64,000 bases of DNA, from NCBI RefSeq assembly GCF_000687475.1, contig NC_057318.1, positions 1,612,001 to 1,676,000 on the forward strand, given 5' to 3'. The position numbers and the translations under genes were made by a program. Each line of letters begins with the position of its first letter. Position 1 is the stretch's first letter. Under the pieces are notes generated by a model. It had not been told where the DNA came from. It was given only the letters and a program-made list of their open reading frames with translations, and did no database searches. This document shows positions 25,456-37,832 of the stretch, piece by piece. Source of the DNA: Ustilaginoidea virens (lineage: Eukaryota; Ascomycota; Sordariomycetes; Hypocreales; Clavicipitaceae).

Positions 25456-26284
25456 TGTTAAAATCCTATGGTAGTCTACTAGACTGCTGGCCCTTCCACC
25501 TTCTCTTGGACTCACAACTGTCCCACCAGACTTATGGTGGTCTTACCAACCTTAGGCCTTTACCGTTTACCTTCCGGATTTTCAGTGGATTAGTACTGTA
25601 TACCAAATAAGGTAGGCCTTTATCGGGCATTATTTTTGGTAAGGCTTGATATGACGTATCGGGCCTTATTTTTAAATATATGGTAAGGCGGTATATGACG
25701 TACCGGGCCTTATTTAAAAATATTTAATACGGCCGGATATTACGTGGGCATACCGGGCCTTATTTTAAAATATTTAATACGGCCGGATATTACGTAGGCA
25801 CACCGGGCTTTATTTAAAAGATATTTAATACGGCCGGATATTACGTGAGCACACCGGGCCTTATTTAAAAAATATTTAATACGGCTGGATATTACGTGGC
25901 ACACCGGGCATTATTTTAAATATTTAATACGGCTGGATATTACGTGGCACACCGGGCATTATTTTAAATATTTGGTAAGGCTTGATATGACGTATCAGAC
26001 CTTATTTTTAAAATATATGGTAAGGCTGGATATAATGTGGTATAATAGGTATTACGAGGAGCTCTCTTACTGGCTACCTTGGATGCCTGGGCCTACCCTC
26101 TCTCTTAGATATATTTAGGATAGCTTTTCCCCTTCTTTCTAGATAGTAGAAGGGTAGCACAATCGAACTTATTAATACACTATATGCCTCTTGACTCTTT
26201 TCACCTTTCCTGCGTTTCTAGTTATTTATATTTGTCTTGCCTTTATACCGGCTTCACTTTATATTTACCCTCAGAATTATAACA
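25456..26284 (+). repeat. 5' LTR of copia B (829 bp)
   Basis: TGTTAAAATC...AATTATAACA. The middle part (about 25,640-26,040) is a minisatellite of eight to nine imperfect 45-52-bp units built on GGATATTACGTG and ACACCGGGC. The two LTRs of B differ at few sites in the parts compared, mainly transitions. Confidence 0.95.
25640..26045 (+). repeat. Minisatellite in B 5' LTR
   Basis: Eight to nine tandem units of about 45-52 bp. A core unit reads TACGGCCGGATATTACGTGG, then a CACACCGGGCCTTATTT part and an A/T spacer. The first, second and last units are diverged (AAGGCTTGATATGACGTATC). The same array is at about 39,925-40,330. Confidence 0.85.
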
Positions 26285-26299
26285 GGTTATAAGCCTGGG
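26285..26299 (+). other. Primer-binding site of copia B (initiator tRNA-Met anticodon arm)
   Basis: GGTTATAAGCCTGGG directly abuts the LTR. It is complementary to the anticodon stem-loop of eukaryotic initiator tRNA-Met (GGGCTCATAACC) except for transition differences. This implies priming by an internal cut of the tRNA, as in Drosophila copia and yeast Ty5. Confidence 0.7.
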
Positions 26300-27021
26300 T
26301 TTTACTTCTTTGTTTCACCTTATCTTTTGTGTTCACCCTTTGGTCTCTCTTGCTTATTAGTACTACTAATATAGCTAAATCTTTTAGCACCCTCGGCTTA
26401 CCCTTTGGTATCTCTACTTACCTATTATCACCTTCGGCTAATCCTTTGGTAATCTATAGCGTTATCCTACGGTAATCAACGGTATAACCTTATATCAACC
26501 TTTGGCATAACCTTACGGCAACCTACGGCGTAACCTTACGGCACCCTTAGAGTAATCTACGGCACCTACAGATTTTATAGTGTAATATCTATTATACTAT
26601 ACCACTATATAACACCTTTGCACCTAGTGTACGACACCCACTATACTTTACGATACCTATTATATTATTCTATATATAATATTTGTGGTACGGCACTTAC
26701 GGTACCCTTATATTACGGCACTTGCGGCAGTAATAATATTTATTTCACGGCACCTACAGAACCCACGGAACTTACGATATTTATATTACGGCACCCACGG
26801 CACCTGTGCTTTTATACTAAGACCTACCGCTATATACTGCGGTTATTTATTATAGTAGGCTACTAGTCACTATATATATATGGTTATTTAATTAGTTATT
26901 CAACTATTATACTAGCCAACAAGCTAGTTATTCCTCTGCTTTTATAACTATCGGCACCATTTTTCAACGACTTTTAACCACTGTAATAACACAATCAGGG
27001 CCTTCCACTTATAAGGTCCCT
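26300..27021. other. Leader of copia B with ACGGCA-type repeats
   Basis: Untranslated leader. Between about 26,440 and 26,810 the word ACGGCA or ACGGTA recurs more than a dozen times at irregular spacing (for example TTACGGCACC, CTACGGCACC, CCACGGCACC). It has no coding signature; the apparent 82-residue frame in it is built from these repeats. Confidence 0.65.
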
Positions 27022-30000
27022 ATGGATTCCGGCTCTAAAGCCGATCCTAATATACAACTACAGTTAGATATGGACGATATGAAGTCTTAAATGAATACCC
27101 TAACTAGCCTTATATAAGGCCTAGTTACCAAGCAAAATAATAACCCACAGACCCCCCAGGCCACCCAGGCTACTAAGAAGGAGCGTACTAATATTATAGA
27201 AGCTAGACCTTCCACTAGGACGACTACCACTAAAGATACTGATGAGGATGATGTTATAGAAATAGACCAACCTTCCACCCCTATAAGATATAAGGGTAAA
27301 TAGCCTATTTATAATAATACAGCACCTACTATTACCAACTAAATTAGTGATGGGGCTATTAAAGAATTAGCTAAGACTGCCAACCGTTTTAAGGAGTCTC
27401 AGAAGCTAAAAAGTCCCTATAATTTCGACCAGTAGAAGCAGGCCCTTATAATACAACTTAGGGCCTTTAAAATAGCCAACTTTGTTAACGACCCTTCTAT
27501 AGCTAGGCATTTTGATGAGTCTGAACAGGCCCTTCTACTACTAATGCTAAAGAACAGCTATGGTGAAGAGGCTGTAGAGGCTATAGACTGGTGTAATAAC
27601 CTAGAGGAAGCCTACCTTTTATTAGTAGCCCAGTATTGCCACTCACCAGAAGTACAGCGGGCATACTTATACCCTAACTTTTATACCCTTATATTCACCG
27701 GTTATAAGGGCACTTTAGAGGCTTTTAATAGCGAATTTAATAGCTATATTTCTCGCCTTAAAATCCTAGGTTCTAAGATCGACTCCTTTGACCAAGTTAA
27801 CTAGTATTTATAGGCTATAGAGGGGGTATTTACCCGCTAGACCGAACGCCAATGCTCCATGATTAGGGCTTATAGCGCCTAGGGCGTTATTAATAGCAGT
27901 AAATTTAACCTCCAGTATTTTATGGTTGACTTACTAGAAGAATAGCGTTCTAAAGGGTCTAGTAAAGTGGCTGCTAATAATAAAAATCATAAGGCTTCCA
28001 AGGACCCTAAGAATAAAGGGTCTGCTAATGCCGCTTCTACTAATAATAGTAAGAATAATTCTACTAAAAAGAAGCAGCAATAGAAGAAGAAATAGGACTC
28101 TAATAATAATACTAATAATAGCAATCAGCAAAATATCGAGTCCTTTATTATAGGCAATTATCATACCCAGGATACTAATATATCCCATTCGTCTTCCTCT
28201 TCCACTATATCGCCTGATACCTAGCCCTTGGCTATAAGCTATAGTGCTAAATTAGGCGGTAGGACCCCTAAGGATGCCCTACTTTACGATACAGGCTCTA
28301 CTTGTCATATTGTTAATGATAAGAAACATTTCACCACTTTTCACCACTTTGAGAAGGGTGATAAGCCTATAATTACTACTAGTGGCGGCCCTATTTCTCC
28401 TACCGGTTAGGGCACAGCACGATTTACTGTATTATAAGGCATTAATCCTACCAAATGGGGAACCATAGAGCTTAAGAATGCACTATATATTCCTGCTCTG
28501 GATATTAATATTATTAGTGGCGTAAAATATTATGCCGCCAAAGGGGTATTAATTAAAAATCAGCTATAGTCAGCTAGCCGTAAATGCATCGGTATTTTTA
28601 ACTTCGAAAAATACGGCTTTTTCCTTCCACAGAAAGGAATAAATACACCACTACTGCATCAACCTTGCAGTCATTATACTACTAATAGTATAGTAGTAGA
28701 GGTCCCCAGCCCTACTAACCCTGCTGATTATAGTGATCCTCTGGATACCACTATTACCCCCGTTCCAGCTATTACGACTAGCGAAGAGCCCGTTATTATA
28801 AATAACGAAGACCCCATAGAGGTTACTAACCCTACCACGCCTATACAGACTAGTACTACTAGTCCTCCTGCCCCTATAACAGCTAATACAGAATATTAGA
28901 AGCTGTTACAATTAGCCGGTATTTGGCATATACGGCTAGGGCATATAGGTATTCAGCTACTTAAAAAGACCTATGCTAATACGCCTGGTCTACCTAATCT
29001 CGATAAGGTTAAAGATGCTGATTTTCGCTGCCTGGCCTGTATTCAGGCCAAGAAGATTAGGCGACCTTCTAAGGATGCGATACCAAATCCAGCTAAATGC
29101 CTAGATATTATAGAAGGTGATACTTTTGCTATATCACTCACACCATATAACAAACGACCTATTGCCCTTATATTAGTGGACAGAAAATCCCGATTCCATT
29201 GGCTTTATTTACTGCCTAATAGAGAAAGCACCACTATATTTACAGCATTACAGGGCTTTATACAAAGCCTGCAGGTCAGATATGGTAAAACCCCTATTGA
29301 GTTCCACTATAATGGTGGTAACGAAATTAATAAAATGCTCAACGATTGGCTTACCTTATAAGGTATAACGTTTAATACCTCTTGCCCCTATATACACGAA
29401 CAAAACGGCCTAGCTAAACGTTCCATTAGGGTTATAGCTAATAGGTTACGTGCTACTATGACCTGGTTAAGGTTGCCTTCTAACCTTTGGTCTGCTGTAA
29501 TTACCAGCGTTGTTATGCTAGTAAATATTACGGCAGTTACTAATAGACCTTCTAGCCCTTATTTGGAGCTATTAAAAGATTATAACTAAATAACCCCTAA
29601 GCACTATCCTGATCTTATTAACCTTAGGGCTATTGGAGCTGCTATTGAGGTGCTTATACCACACGAAAAGCGTGTAAAAAGCCGCAAATTAGCGCCCCGA
29701 ACCGAGCCTAGTAGGCTCCTTGCCACTCTAGGTAATAACACCTACCTAGTTTATCTTCTAAAAAAGAAGGTTGTTACTAAAATAACCTTTATTACCTTCA
29801 TCCACTAAAATGAAGGTATAGGCCCTATATCAAGTAGCCTAAAAGGAGACTTTCACAGAGGGCAAAATACAGGTTCAGAGGGGGTATCTAGCAGTAAAAA
29901 ACCTGCTATTTTACTGGATGACCTGGAAAGCATCCCTGACCCTACTAACCTTACTAATATTACTAATAATAATGTTATACTGGATGACCTAGAAAGCATC

Positions 30001-30915
30001 CCGGACCATACTAATATTACTAATAATAATATTATTCTGGATGACCTAGAAAGCGTCCTGGACCCTACTAATCTTACCATGGATTACCGTCCTACAATAC
30101 AGTCCCCGGCTACTGCAAAGGATGACCTTATAGATATCCTTACTAGCCTTAAGCCTACCGACCTTACTGGCCCTGCAGGCCCTGCTGGCCCTATTGGCCC
30201 TACCGGCCCTACCAACCCTACTGGCCTTACCGACTTATTCCCTCAGGAGGGTAATATCCTATACTACCTGATATGGGATTCCTGCTATGCAGCTAAGCGT
30301 AAGCTAGCTAAAAAGGCCCCTGATGGTACGCCTAATAGCTGGAAGGATGTGCTATGATGCCCTGGAAAAGAAAAAGACCTTTGGATAAAGGCACTATTTA
30401 AGGAATTCGAGCAGCTTTTGGATACTAAAGTCTTCCAATTTATTCCTAAGTCTAGCGTTCCTATTGATAGGAAAATTATATGCAATAGGCCTATTTTTCG
30501 GGTTAAAAAGGATGTCAATAATCAGCCTATAAAATATAAGGCTAGATTAGTGGTTAAGGGTTTTATGCAAGTCGAAGGAAAGGACTTCTAGTATACCTAT
30601 GCTTCTACCTCTATCCCACCCACCTAGAGGGTTATACTGGCTTTGGCAGCTAGTAATAATTGGGAAATAGAACAAATCGACTTTATAGGCGCCTTCCTAA
30701 ATAGCGAACTTTCTGAAATAATTTATATAGATATCCCAGATGGATTCCTTGAATTTATAGAGAGCCTATTATTAACTAATAATGATTGCAAGCTTTGGTC
30801 TGATATATAGCGGCAACGGTTACTAACTTTGCTTAAAGAAGCTGGCTTTGACCCTTCTATAAAGCAAGCTATTTTATTAAAGAAGGCCCTATACGGACTA
30901 AAACAAGCTCCCCGC
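27022..30915 (+). pseudogene. Copia B gag-pol, N-terminal 1298 codons (gag, PR, IN, RT start)
   Basis: A single frame from ATG 27022 (MDSGSKADPN) to 30915, broken by about 24 stops but no frameshift. Gag: codons 1-400, with KELAKTANRFKESQKLKSPYNFD and a long Asn/Ser/Lys-rich tail without an obvious knuckle. Protease: YDTGSTCH, Asp codon at 28288. GAG-pre-integrase: GIWHIRLGHIGIQLL near 28,920 and CLACIQAKK near 29,030. Integrase core: EGDTFA, then HYNGGNE near 29,320 where the second catalytic Asp is Asn, then HEQNGLAKR. Linker about 29,820-30,240 with a triple LDDLES repeat and a collagen-like GPAGPAGPIGPTGPT tract. RT begins about 30,480 (FRVKKD, KYKARLVVKGF) and stops at KQAPR where A2 is inserted; it continues at 38554. 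Confidence 0.93.
29915..30235 (+). repeat. Coding repeats in the B integrase-RT linker
   Basis: Three copies of an ILDDLES(I/V)(P/L)D-T-N unit at about 29,918, 29,978 and 30,035, joined by runs of AAT/ATT codons. These are followed at about 30,166-30,225 by (GPX)n-type codons encoding GPAGPAGPIGPTGPT. They lie in frame in the otherwise variable linker. Confidence 0.8.
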
Positions 30916-31631
30916 TGTTGCAAAATGGTGACTCAGAACACTGTTGGAAAGTATACTAAGTACCGACAGTGGCGTATAAGGCGTTGCAGAATAAAATAAA
31001 GAGCTGGTTAAAGATTTAAAGCGCATAAGAGGTTGACCAAAGCAAAGATGTTAGGGAAATCTGATTCTAATTGTTAGTAACTATTCTAGCTAGAAAGAGG
31101 GAATTTTAGGCATATTTCTACCATCTTGAAAAAGTGGTTGAAAATAATGAAAAACCGCAAAAATAGCGAAAAACCCGACGAAAAGTCGGTCTGCCCAACC
31201 GTGCCCAGTCTGTGCCCAATATCCTACCCAATGCCTACCCAACTAAGCCTAGTGGCTTGTAGCGGTGTGCCGGATGCCCTATAATAGCCTGCCGTACGGG
31301 CCGGAAGCCCTATATCGGTGTGCCGTAAAGGCGCGGTGTAGCGGGTGACTGTATGTAGAAGGCCAAAGGTGCTGTTTTGCCCATTTGGTAATCCCGTAGA
31401 AATGCGCCGCCTGTTGTGGGCCCTGTAGCCCACTGTGACCGGCCGCTGTGGCCGGCTGTAGGGCGCTATGCCGGTGCCGTGACCGGCGCTGTGGCCTACT
31501 GTAATCGGCGTTGTGGGGCGCTATGCCCCACTATAGCGCCTAGTATAGCCACCGCGATATCTTAATGTAGAGACGTCGTATGGTGGCGAGACCAGTACTA
31601 AAATACAGCTAAAAAGGCGCTGATTTTAACA
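30916..31631 (-). repeat. 3' LTR of copia A2 (716 bp)
   Basis: On the + strand it runs TGTTGCAAAATGG...GATTTTAACA. It matches 37833-38548 in length, and the differences I compared were all transitions. On the - strand it is preceded by AATCAGAGGGGG. Confidence 0.94.
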
Positions 31632-31714
31632 CCCCCTCTGATTAGCAATATGGCTAATCCTAGCGTTAGAATAAAAGAAAGAAGTCCTATAAAAAATAAG
31701 AAAAAAAAGTTGAG

Positions 31715-34700
31715 CTATAGGGATTGCAACCCTAATAGCTGCCGAAATATAGGGAATTTCGGGCTTAGGAGTAGTTTAGTAAGTCCATCCGTAGGTATAT
31801 CTATCGTAGGTAAATAAGATATTTTTACTAGGCCACCGTGGGCCTTCTCATATATATACCGGAATTTAAGCAAGGTATGCTTAGTGCGGGCATACTGATT
31901 TAGGTCATTTGCGTTAGAAATAGACCCTTGGTTATCGCAGTATAGTAGTATCGGGCATTGAATATCGACCTAGATTTCTTTAAATAAATTAGATATCTAC
32001 TCTACTTCGCGAATCGCCTTAAGTATTGCATCAGACTTAGCTTTAAGCGTTAATAAAACTATAGTTGAAGACTATTTTGACCTCTAGCTAATAGGCCCAC
32101 CATTTAAAGTAGTAAGATAACCACTAGTGGACTTTAAAGTCAGCCGGCACCCAGCAAAATCGCTATTAGAAAATATAGCTAATACTACGGTAGCTTTAGC
32201 GGCTCGGTAATAAATGGCTGTATTTACCGTACCAGCTAAGTAGCGGAAAGTGCCCTTAGCAGTATTAAGCTGTATAGTGGAAGCCTATTGTATATATCGT
32301 GATAGGTATTGCGTTAGAAAGGCAAGGTTAGGTCTTAATATCATTATTAACTATATCGATATCCCTACTAGCTGCTAGAATAAGTGTTAATTATTAGTAT
32401 CCAGCGGCGTATCGTCAGCCTTAGTAAGTATACTGGGCTGTAGCGGGATTAGATGCGGTCGTACGTCCTTAAGGTTAAATTTCTTAAGGACTTCCGCAAT
32501 AAATTGCGATTGGTGTAACTATAATAGGCCCTTTTCTCTATCCCTAATAATCTGCACTCTTAGAAAGAAGGAGGCAGGTCCTCGGTCTTTTATAGTATAT
32601 ACCTTATGGAATTTAGCCTTAAGCTGGTCAATATAGCTAAGGTCTAGACCGATAATTAAGCAGTTATCTATATAGGTTATAATAAAGGTATGTATTCCTT
32701 TATTATAGAAGACGGTAGTATCAGAAAGTAGCGGCATAAAACCCTTTTATACTAGAAGATCTTTTAACCGTAACTGCCACTCGCAAGGGCCTTGTTTTAG
32801 CCTATATAAGGCTTTCTTTAATAGTATAACCTATAATATAAAGGGGTCATATCCAGTCTTAGTAAGCAAGGCTAGAAGTCGACGATACTACTGGTCAGAC
32901 TATAAGGCTGGGTTAAGTGAGAGTAGGCTTTCTGCAAATTCTAGAAAACTAGCTGGAATCTCTATATAAATCGTCTCTAGTAGTTTGCTATTTAGAAAGG
33001 CACTAATAAAGTCTATTTGCTCTATTTCTTAATTATTTACAGTAGTAAGAGTAAGGATGATCCTCTATATTGGTGGGATTGAGGTAGAGGCATAGGTCTC
33101 CGTAAAGTCTTGCCTAGATACCTGCATAAAGCCTTTAACAACTAATCGTGCCTTATATTTAACCGGGTTATTATTCGCATCTTTCTTTATACGAAAAATA
33201 GGCCGGTTGCGCAATATCTTCCTACTAATAGGAATATTAGCCTTTAGTATAAATTAGAAGATATTTAAGTCGATTAATTGCTCGAATTCCGAAAATAAGG
33301 CCTTAACCTAGCTATCCTTATGTGGGTTATATAAGACTTCCTTCCAGCTATTAGGCATACCTTCTAGGGCCCGTTTTGCAGCCTTAATCTTAGCTGCATA
33401 GCATATATTGTATATTTGCTGGTAGAAAGCATAAGAAGGGGGGAAATCCTATGTGGGAGCCTTTAGGGGGCTGCCTAGGTACCCGAAAATTCTATTGTTT
33501 TTTTGGCTAGGTGGGTGGGAACCCGAAAATACCGTTATTTTCCGGCTGGGTGGGTGGAAAAATGCCGTTATTTTCCGGTTGTATAGGTAGGAAAAAACCC
33601 TATTGGTCTATTTGTGGGCTAGAAAGTGACCTATAGTATCCGTAATTTAGGATATTTTGTATATTTTGTATCTGTGTGTGTATTCTTTTTCTTCCCCTAG
33701 TGGCCGGAATAGGCCTATTTTCTAGTACTCAAAATATTCTCTCCTACGATCTCTTATTTAATGCGATATCTAGACTCTCGAATTTTAGATATTCTAGTGT
33801 AGGCAGCGTTTTACTATAGTGAAAAGCCGCGTTTATTAGGAAGCTAGGCGAAAAGGCAGAATCTATTATGTCGGAAAGTCGCAGAAAATTAGTGTGTGTG
33901 GGGCTTTGAGATTCGGACCACTGAAAATTTGTTATGTGGGGCAAGTTAGAATTTTCACTTATGTGGGTTATGCCTATTTTTGTAACGGATTCGGAAAATC
34001 TCTATGGTTGAGATTTCTGATGACGCGAGCTTTCTGCATTTTTTAGTATTAGTAGCCTTTTTATATGGGAAAAGGCTGTATTTTCTTTAGCCGGTTAAAA
34101 AGGGCCGTCTTGCCTAAGCTAAAAAGCTGAGTTGCGATAAAGCGATTTAGAATCGAAGGACGGTAAATTGCTAGGAAATATTGCAGAATAGTATGGCAGG
34201 CTAATTAGTAGTCCCACTAGTTATAGTAGGCCCATTGGTTGTAGTGGGCCTACTAGTTGTAGTAGATCCGTGTGCTGTATTAGGCCTATTTGTGGGCCTG
34301 TAGGCTGTATTGGATCCGTGGCCTGTGGTAGGCCTGTGCCTTTAACTAGGCCTATACCGTCGGTCTTAGACGAAATAGGTATATTTAGGCGAGGCGACTT
34401 CTAAATAGGCTCTTCTAGAGCTATTTAGTCGTTATTTACCCCCTCTGAATTAGAAGGCGGTTGGAAATCAAAAGTGCCCTTTAGGCCACTTGAAATAAGG
34501 CCTATACCTTTATTTTAGTAGGTGAAAGTAATAAAAGAGGTCTTAGTGATGATCTGGCGATATAGGATATAGATAAGGTAGGTGCCGTTGCCTAGTATAG
34601 CTAGTAACCTACCTGACTTGGTCCGGGGGGCTAGCTTATGGCTAATGACCCATTTTTCTAGAGGGATTAGCACCTCTATAGCCGCACTAATAGCCCTAAA

Positions 34701-37520
34701 GCTAGTAAGGTCGGGTAGGTAGTAGTGTGTAATTTCCGGAAAGTCCTTCTTTAATTCCTCGAAAGGTGATAAAGAACGGTTTATAACTGCTATTAGATTT
34801 ACTAAGGTAGTAATATTAAGAATTACTATGGACTAAAAGTAAGAAGGTAACCGAGACCAAAGTATAGTAACTCTAAGTCGGTTAATAATGACCTATATAG
34901 AGCGTTCTGCTAACCTATTTTGCTTATGAATATAAAGGGAAGAGGTTAAAAAATCTATGCCCTTAAGAGCTAGCTAGGCTGTAATAATATTGTTGATTTC
35001 TTTACCACTATTATAGTGGAATTTAATAGCTGATTTGCCGTAGCGATTCCTAAGACCTTAGAAGAACCCCTATAATACTGGGAATACTATAGGTCCTTCC
35101 TTATTGGGTAGTAAATGCACCTAATGGAAGCGTGATTTCCGGTCTACTAAAATAAGGCAAATAGGGCGTTTATTATATAGAAGAGGATTAATTTAGAAAA
35201 TATCACCCTTTATAATATCCAAACAGTGCATCGGGTCTGGTATAGCCCCTAATGTAAAATGCCGTACTAATTTTGCCCTTTTACAGGCAATACAGTTAAA
35301 ATCAGAATCCTTTACTTTACTGAGATTAGGTAACCCTATGGTTGATGCACAGGTTTTCTTTAAAAGTTGGATTCCGATGTGCCTAAGCCGGATATACTAA
35401 AGTCCGGCTAGTAATAGCAGCTTTTAATACTCGATATCAGCTGCTAATACTAGGGCTGGGTTGAGGGCGACCGGGGCCCTCTATAGTAGTTAGGCTGTAT
35501 TAGGAATAGTAGCCTCTTTTGGTACCACCGAAAAACTAGGACTAGCTGGTGGGGTAGCTTGCGAATTAGCTAATAGATTAGCTTGAGAATTAGCTAGTGG
35601 ATGGTCCGAGTCAGCTAGTAGGGTAGGTAAATCCTCTGGCAGGGGATATTCCTTATATTCTTCTAGGTTAGCTAGGGCAGGTATTTCGACCGAGATATTA
35701 TGTGAAGCCGGGTGATTTTGGCTGGTATGATGTAAAAACGGCGAATCTACCCCTTTTTATTATAAAAAGAAGCTATATTTCTTAAAGTTAAAAAGCCTAA
35801 TGCACTTGTTGTTACTATTAATAAGGCTTTAGCCCTGAATACTACCACGATTTAGATAGTATTTAACGCCGCTAAAGATATTAATATCAAAAGCTGGTAT
35901 GAAGAGGGCGTTAGTAAGCTCTAAGGTGCCCTACTGAGGTGGGTTGGCGCCCTATAGCACGGTAAAACGCGCTGTGCCCCACCCACTAGGCTTGATTGGG
36001 CTACTACCTATGCTAATGACTGGTCTATTTCCGGTATAGTATTAGAAGTAGGTAAAATGCTTTTTATTATTAATGATATACACCGTAGAACTAGTATTGT
36101 AGAGCAAAGAATCTATTGGCGTTTTCCTACCAGATTATGTACTATAGTTGGTAGCTAAGAATTGTATATATTTGCGGTCCTAGAAGGAAAAATAGGCTAT
36201 TTCACTAGGTGTAAGACTTAGAGTATTATAGTTTCCTAGTATAAAGGAATTAATAGTCTTTTCTTTTTTGTCGGTTTTTTATAGGGTATCTGCTTTATTA
36301 GCTGAATCTTTCTTTTCTTTATTCTTCTTCTTATTTTTATTTTCTGGCTTGCCTTATGTGGCTGAAGAAGACCCTTATTGTTAGGTAGAAGAAGACCCCT
36401 ATTTATTCTTATTAGCGTTAGTAGTAGTATTTTTACTACCCTTGCTAGTGTTATTACTAGCCGACTTGCTACTATTGTTAGTAGCGGCACCCTTGACCTT
36501 TGCGAGGTAGGTGGTAGCCTTTACTACTAATGACCCTTTAATGCGTTGTTCTTCCAGTAAATCAACCATATAAAATTGCAGGTTAATATTTAATGTATTT
36601 CCCTAAGTATAGGCGATTCTTATTATTATGCGGTGCTATTCTGCCTACTGAAAAAAGACCCCTTCTATAGTATATAAATACTGGCTGATTTAATCGAAAG
36701 GTTATATGTGGGAGCCTAAAATTTGCAGCCTGGATAGGTAGCTATTAAAGGAGGCGTTGAAAGATTCTAAGGTACTCTTATAGCCTATAAAATTTAGTTA
36801 ATGGAAGGTAGGGTATAGGTGGGTCCGCTATACGTCTGATGAGTAAGAATACTATTTGGTGAGTAATATAAAGGCTGACTCTAGGTTAGTACACTAGTTG
36901 ATAGCGGCAGCTGGTCTTTCTATGCAACTATTCTTAATAAGTAATAGTAAAAGTGCTTACTCTAAATTGTTGAAATTGCTAGCAATAGAAGGATTTTCGA
37001 TGAATTTAGCGATATTAAGTGCCCTAAGTTGAATTATAAGGGCCTATTTCCATTAGTCGAAGTTAAATGCCCCCCTTAGCTTTTGGGATTCCTAGAATCC
37101 GTTGGCTGTTTTGGCTAATTCCTTAATAGCTATAGCGCTGATTTAGCTGCTAATGCTGGATGGAACCGGCAGGGGTTGCTAGGCTTTAGATAGTAGTAGT
37201 AGGTTATTTCCCTTACCTATAGAGGTTTAGAAGGTATCCACATCTATTATATCCTAGGATGGTAGGCTAGTAGCAGGCTTGATTAGTCTGTCTACTAAAG
37301 TGCCCACCTTATCAGCCAAAAAATCGATTTTAGAATTAATTCGATTAAATTTATAGTTGAATTCTTTTCTTATTTCCTATTGGTTTTCCCTGAGCTGGGC
37401 AATTTCCTAGTTATTATTAGATTCTTTTACTGCTGTTTCATTAAGGACTTAGTAGCCTGGGTTATTATGGCTTGGGTTATTATGGCCTGGGTTATTAGCA
37501 GGAACGTTCTGACTGGCCAT
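31715..37520 (-). pseudogene. Copia A2 gag-pol relic
   Basis: Gag starts at 37520 with MASQNVPANNPGHNNP, a short HNNPG/HNNPS repeat, and contains KELAKTANGF-ESQKLRGAFNFD, clearly related to B gag. Integrase is recognisable at about 35.4-34.7 kb, and the integrase C-terminal part about 34.8-34.5 kb matches the left edge of the window. The linker (about 34.4-33.5 kb) contains repeated 'CCTACTA/CCCATTGG' words. RT lies about 33.3-32.3 kb with KKALYRLK and YIDN in place of YVDD. RNase H about 32.2-31.8 kb. It ends with PLLSPKFPIFRQLLGLQSL and TAG at 31717-31715. Total length is not a multiple of three, so at least one indel adds to about one stop per 18 codons in gag. Confidence 0.85.
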
Positions 37521-37814
37521 TATAGGAAGAGAAAAGGTGCCGGAATGTCTTAAAAATGCGAAGAAAATTAAGACTGAAAATCTAGATAAAACTAGAAGAA
37601 AGCTATATTAAGGAGTAATCTATAGAAAATCTTTAGAAAATCCTATTGAAAAGGATGTATTGCAGCTTGGTGTGGTAGCTGGGTTTCTAAATCTGGGATG
37701 ATTAGTCCCTTACTGCAGATTAGTAATATCGTTAGTTAGATTTCTGGGAGGTTAGCTGCCAAATGCGTTAAAATCCTAAGTTAGCGTAAAAAGGTCTTAA
37801 GCTGGAAGCCTTAA

Positions 37815-37832
37815 GACACCGGGCTCATAACC
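37815..37832 (-). other. Primer-binding site of copia A2 (initiator tRNA-Met anticodon arm)
   Basis: The + strand reads ACCGGGCTCATAACC next to the LTR. GGGCTCATAACC is identical to the anticodon arm of fungal initiator tRNA-Met, so the element strand is its complement. This is a half-tRNA primer, as in copia and Ty5, here undamaged over 12 bases. Confidence 0.75.

Noticed and set aside
25640..26045. Regularly spaced repeats that might suggest a CRISPR array
   Set aside because: Units are contiguous and diverged with no unique spacers, and the setting is a fungal LTR.
26618..26866. 82-codon open frame in the B leader
   Set aside because: Made of the ACGGCA-type repeats upstream of the true gag start at 27022.
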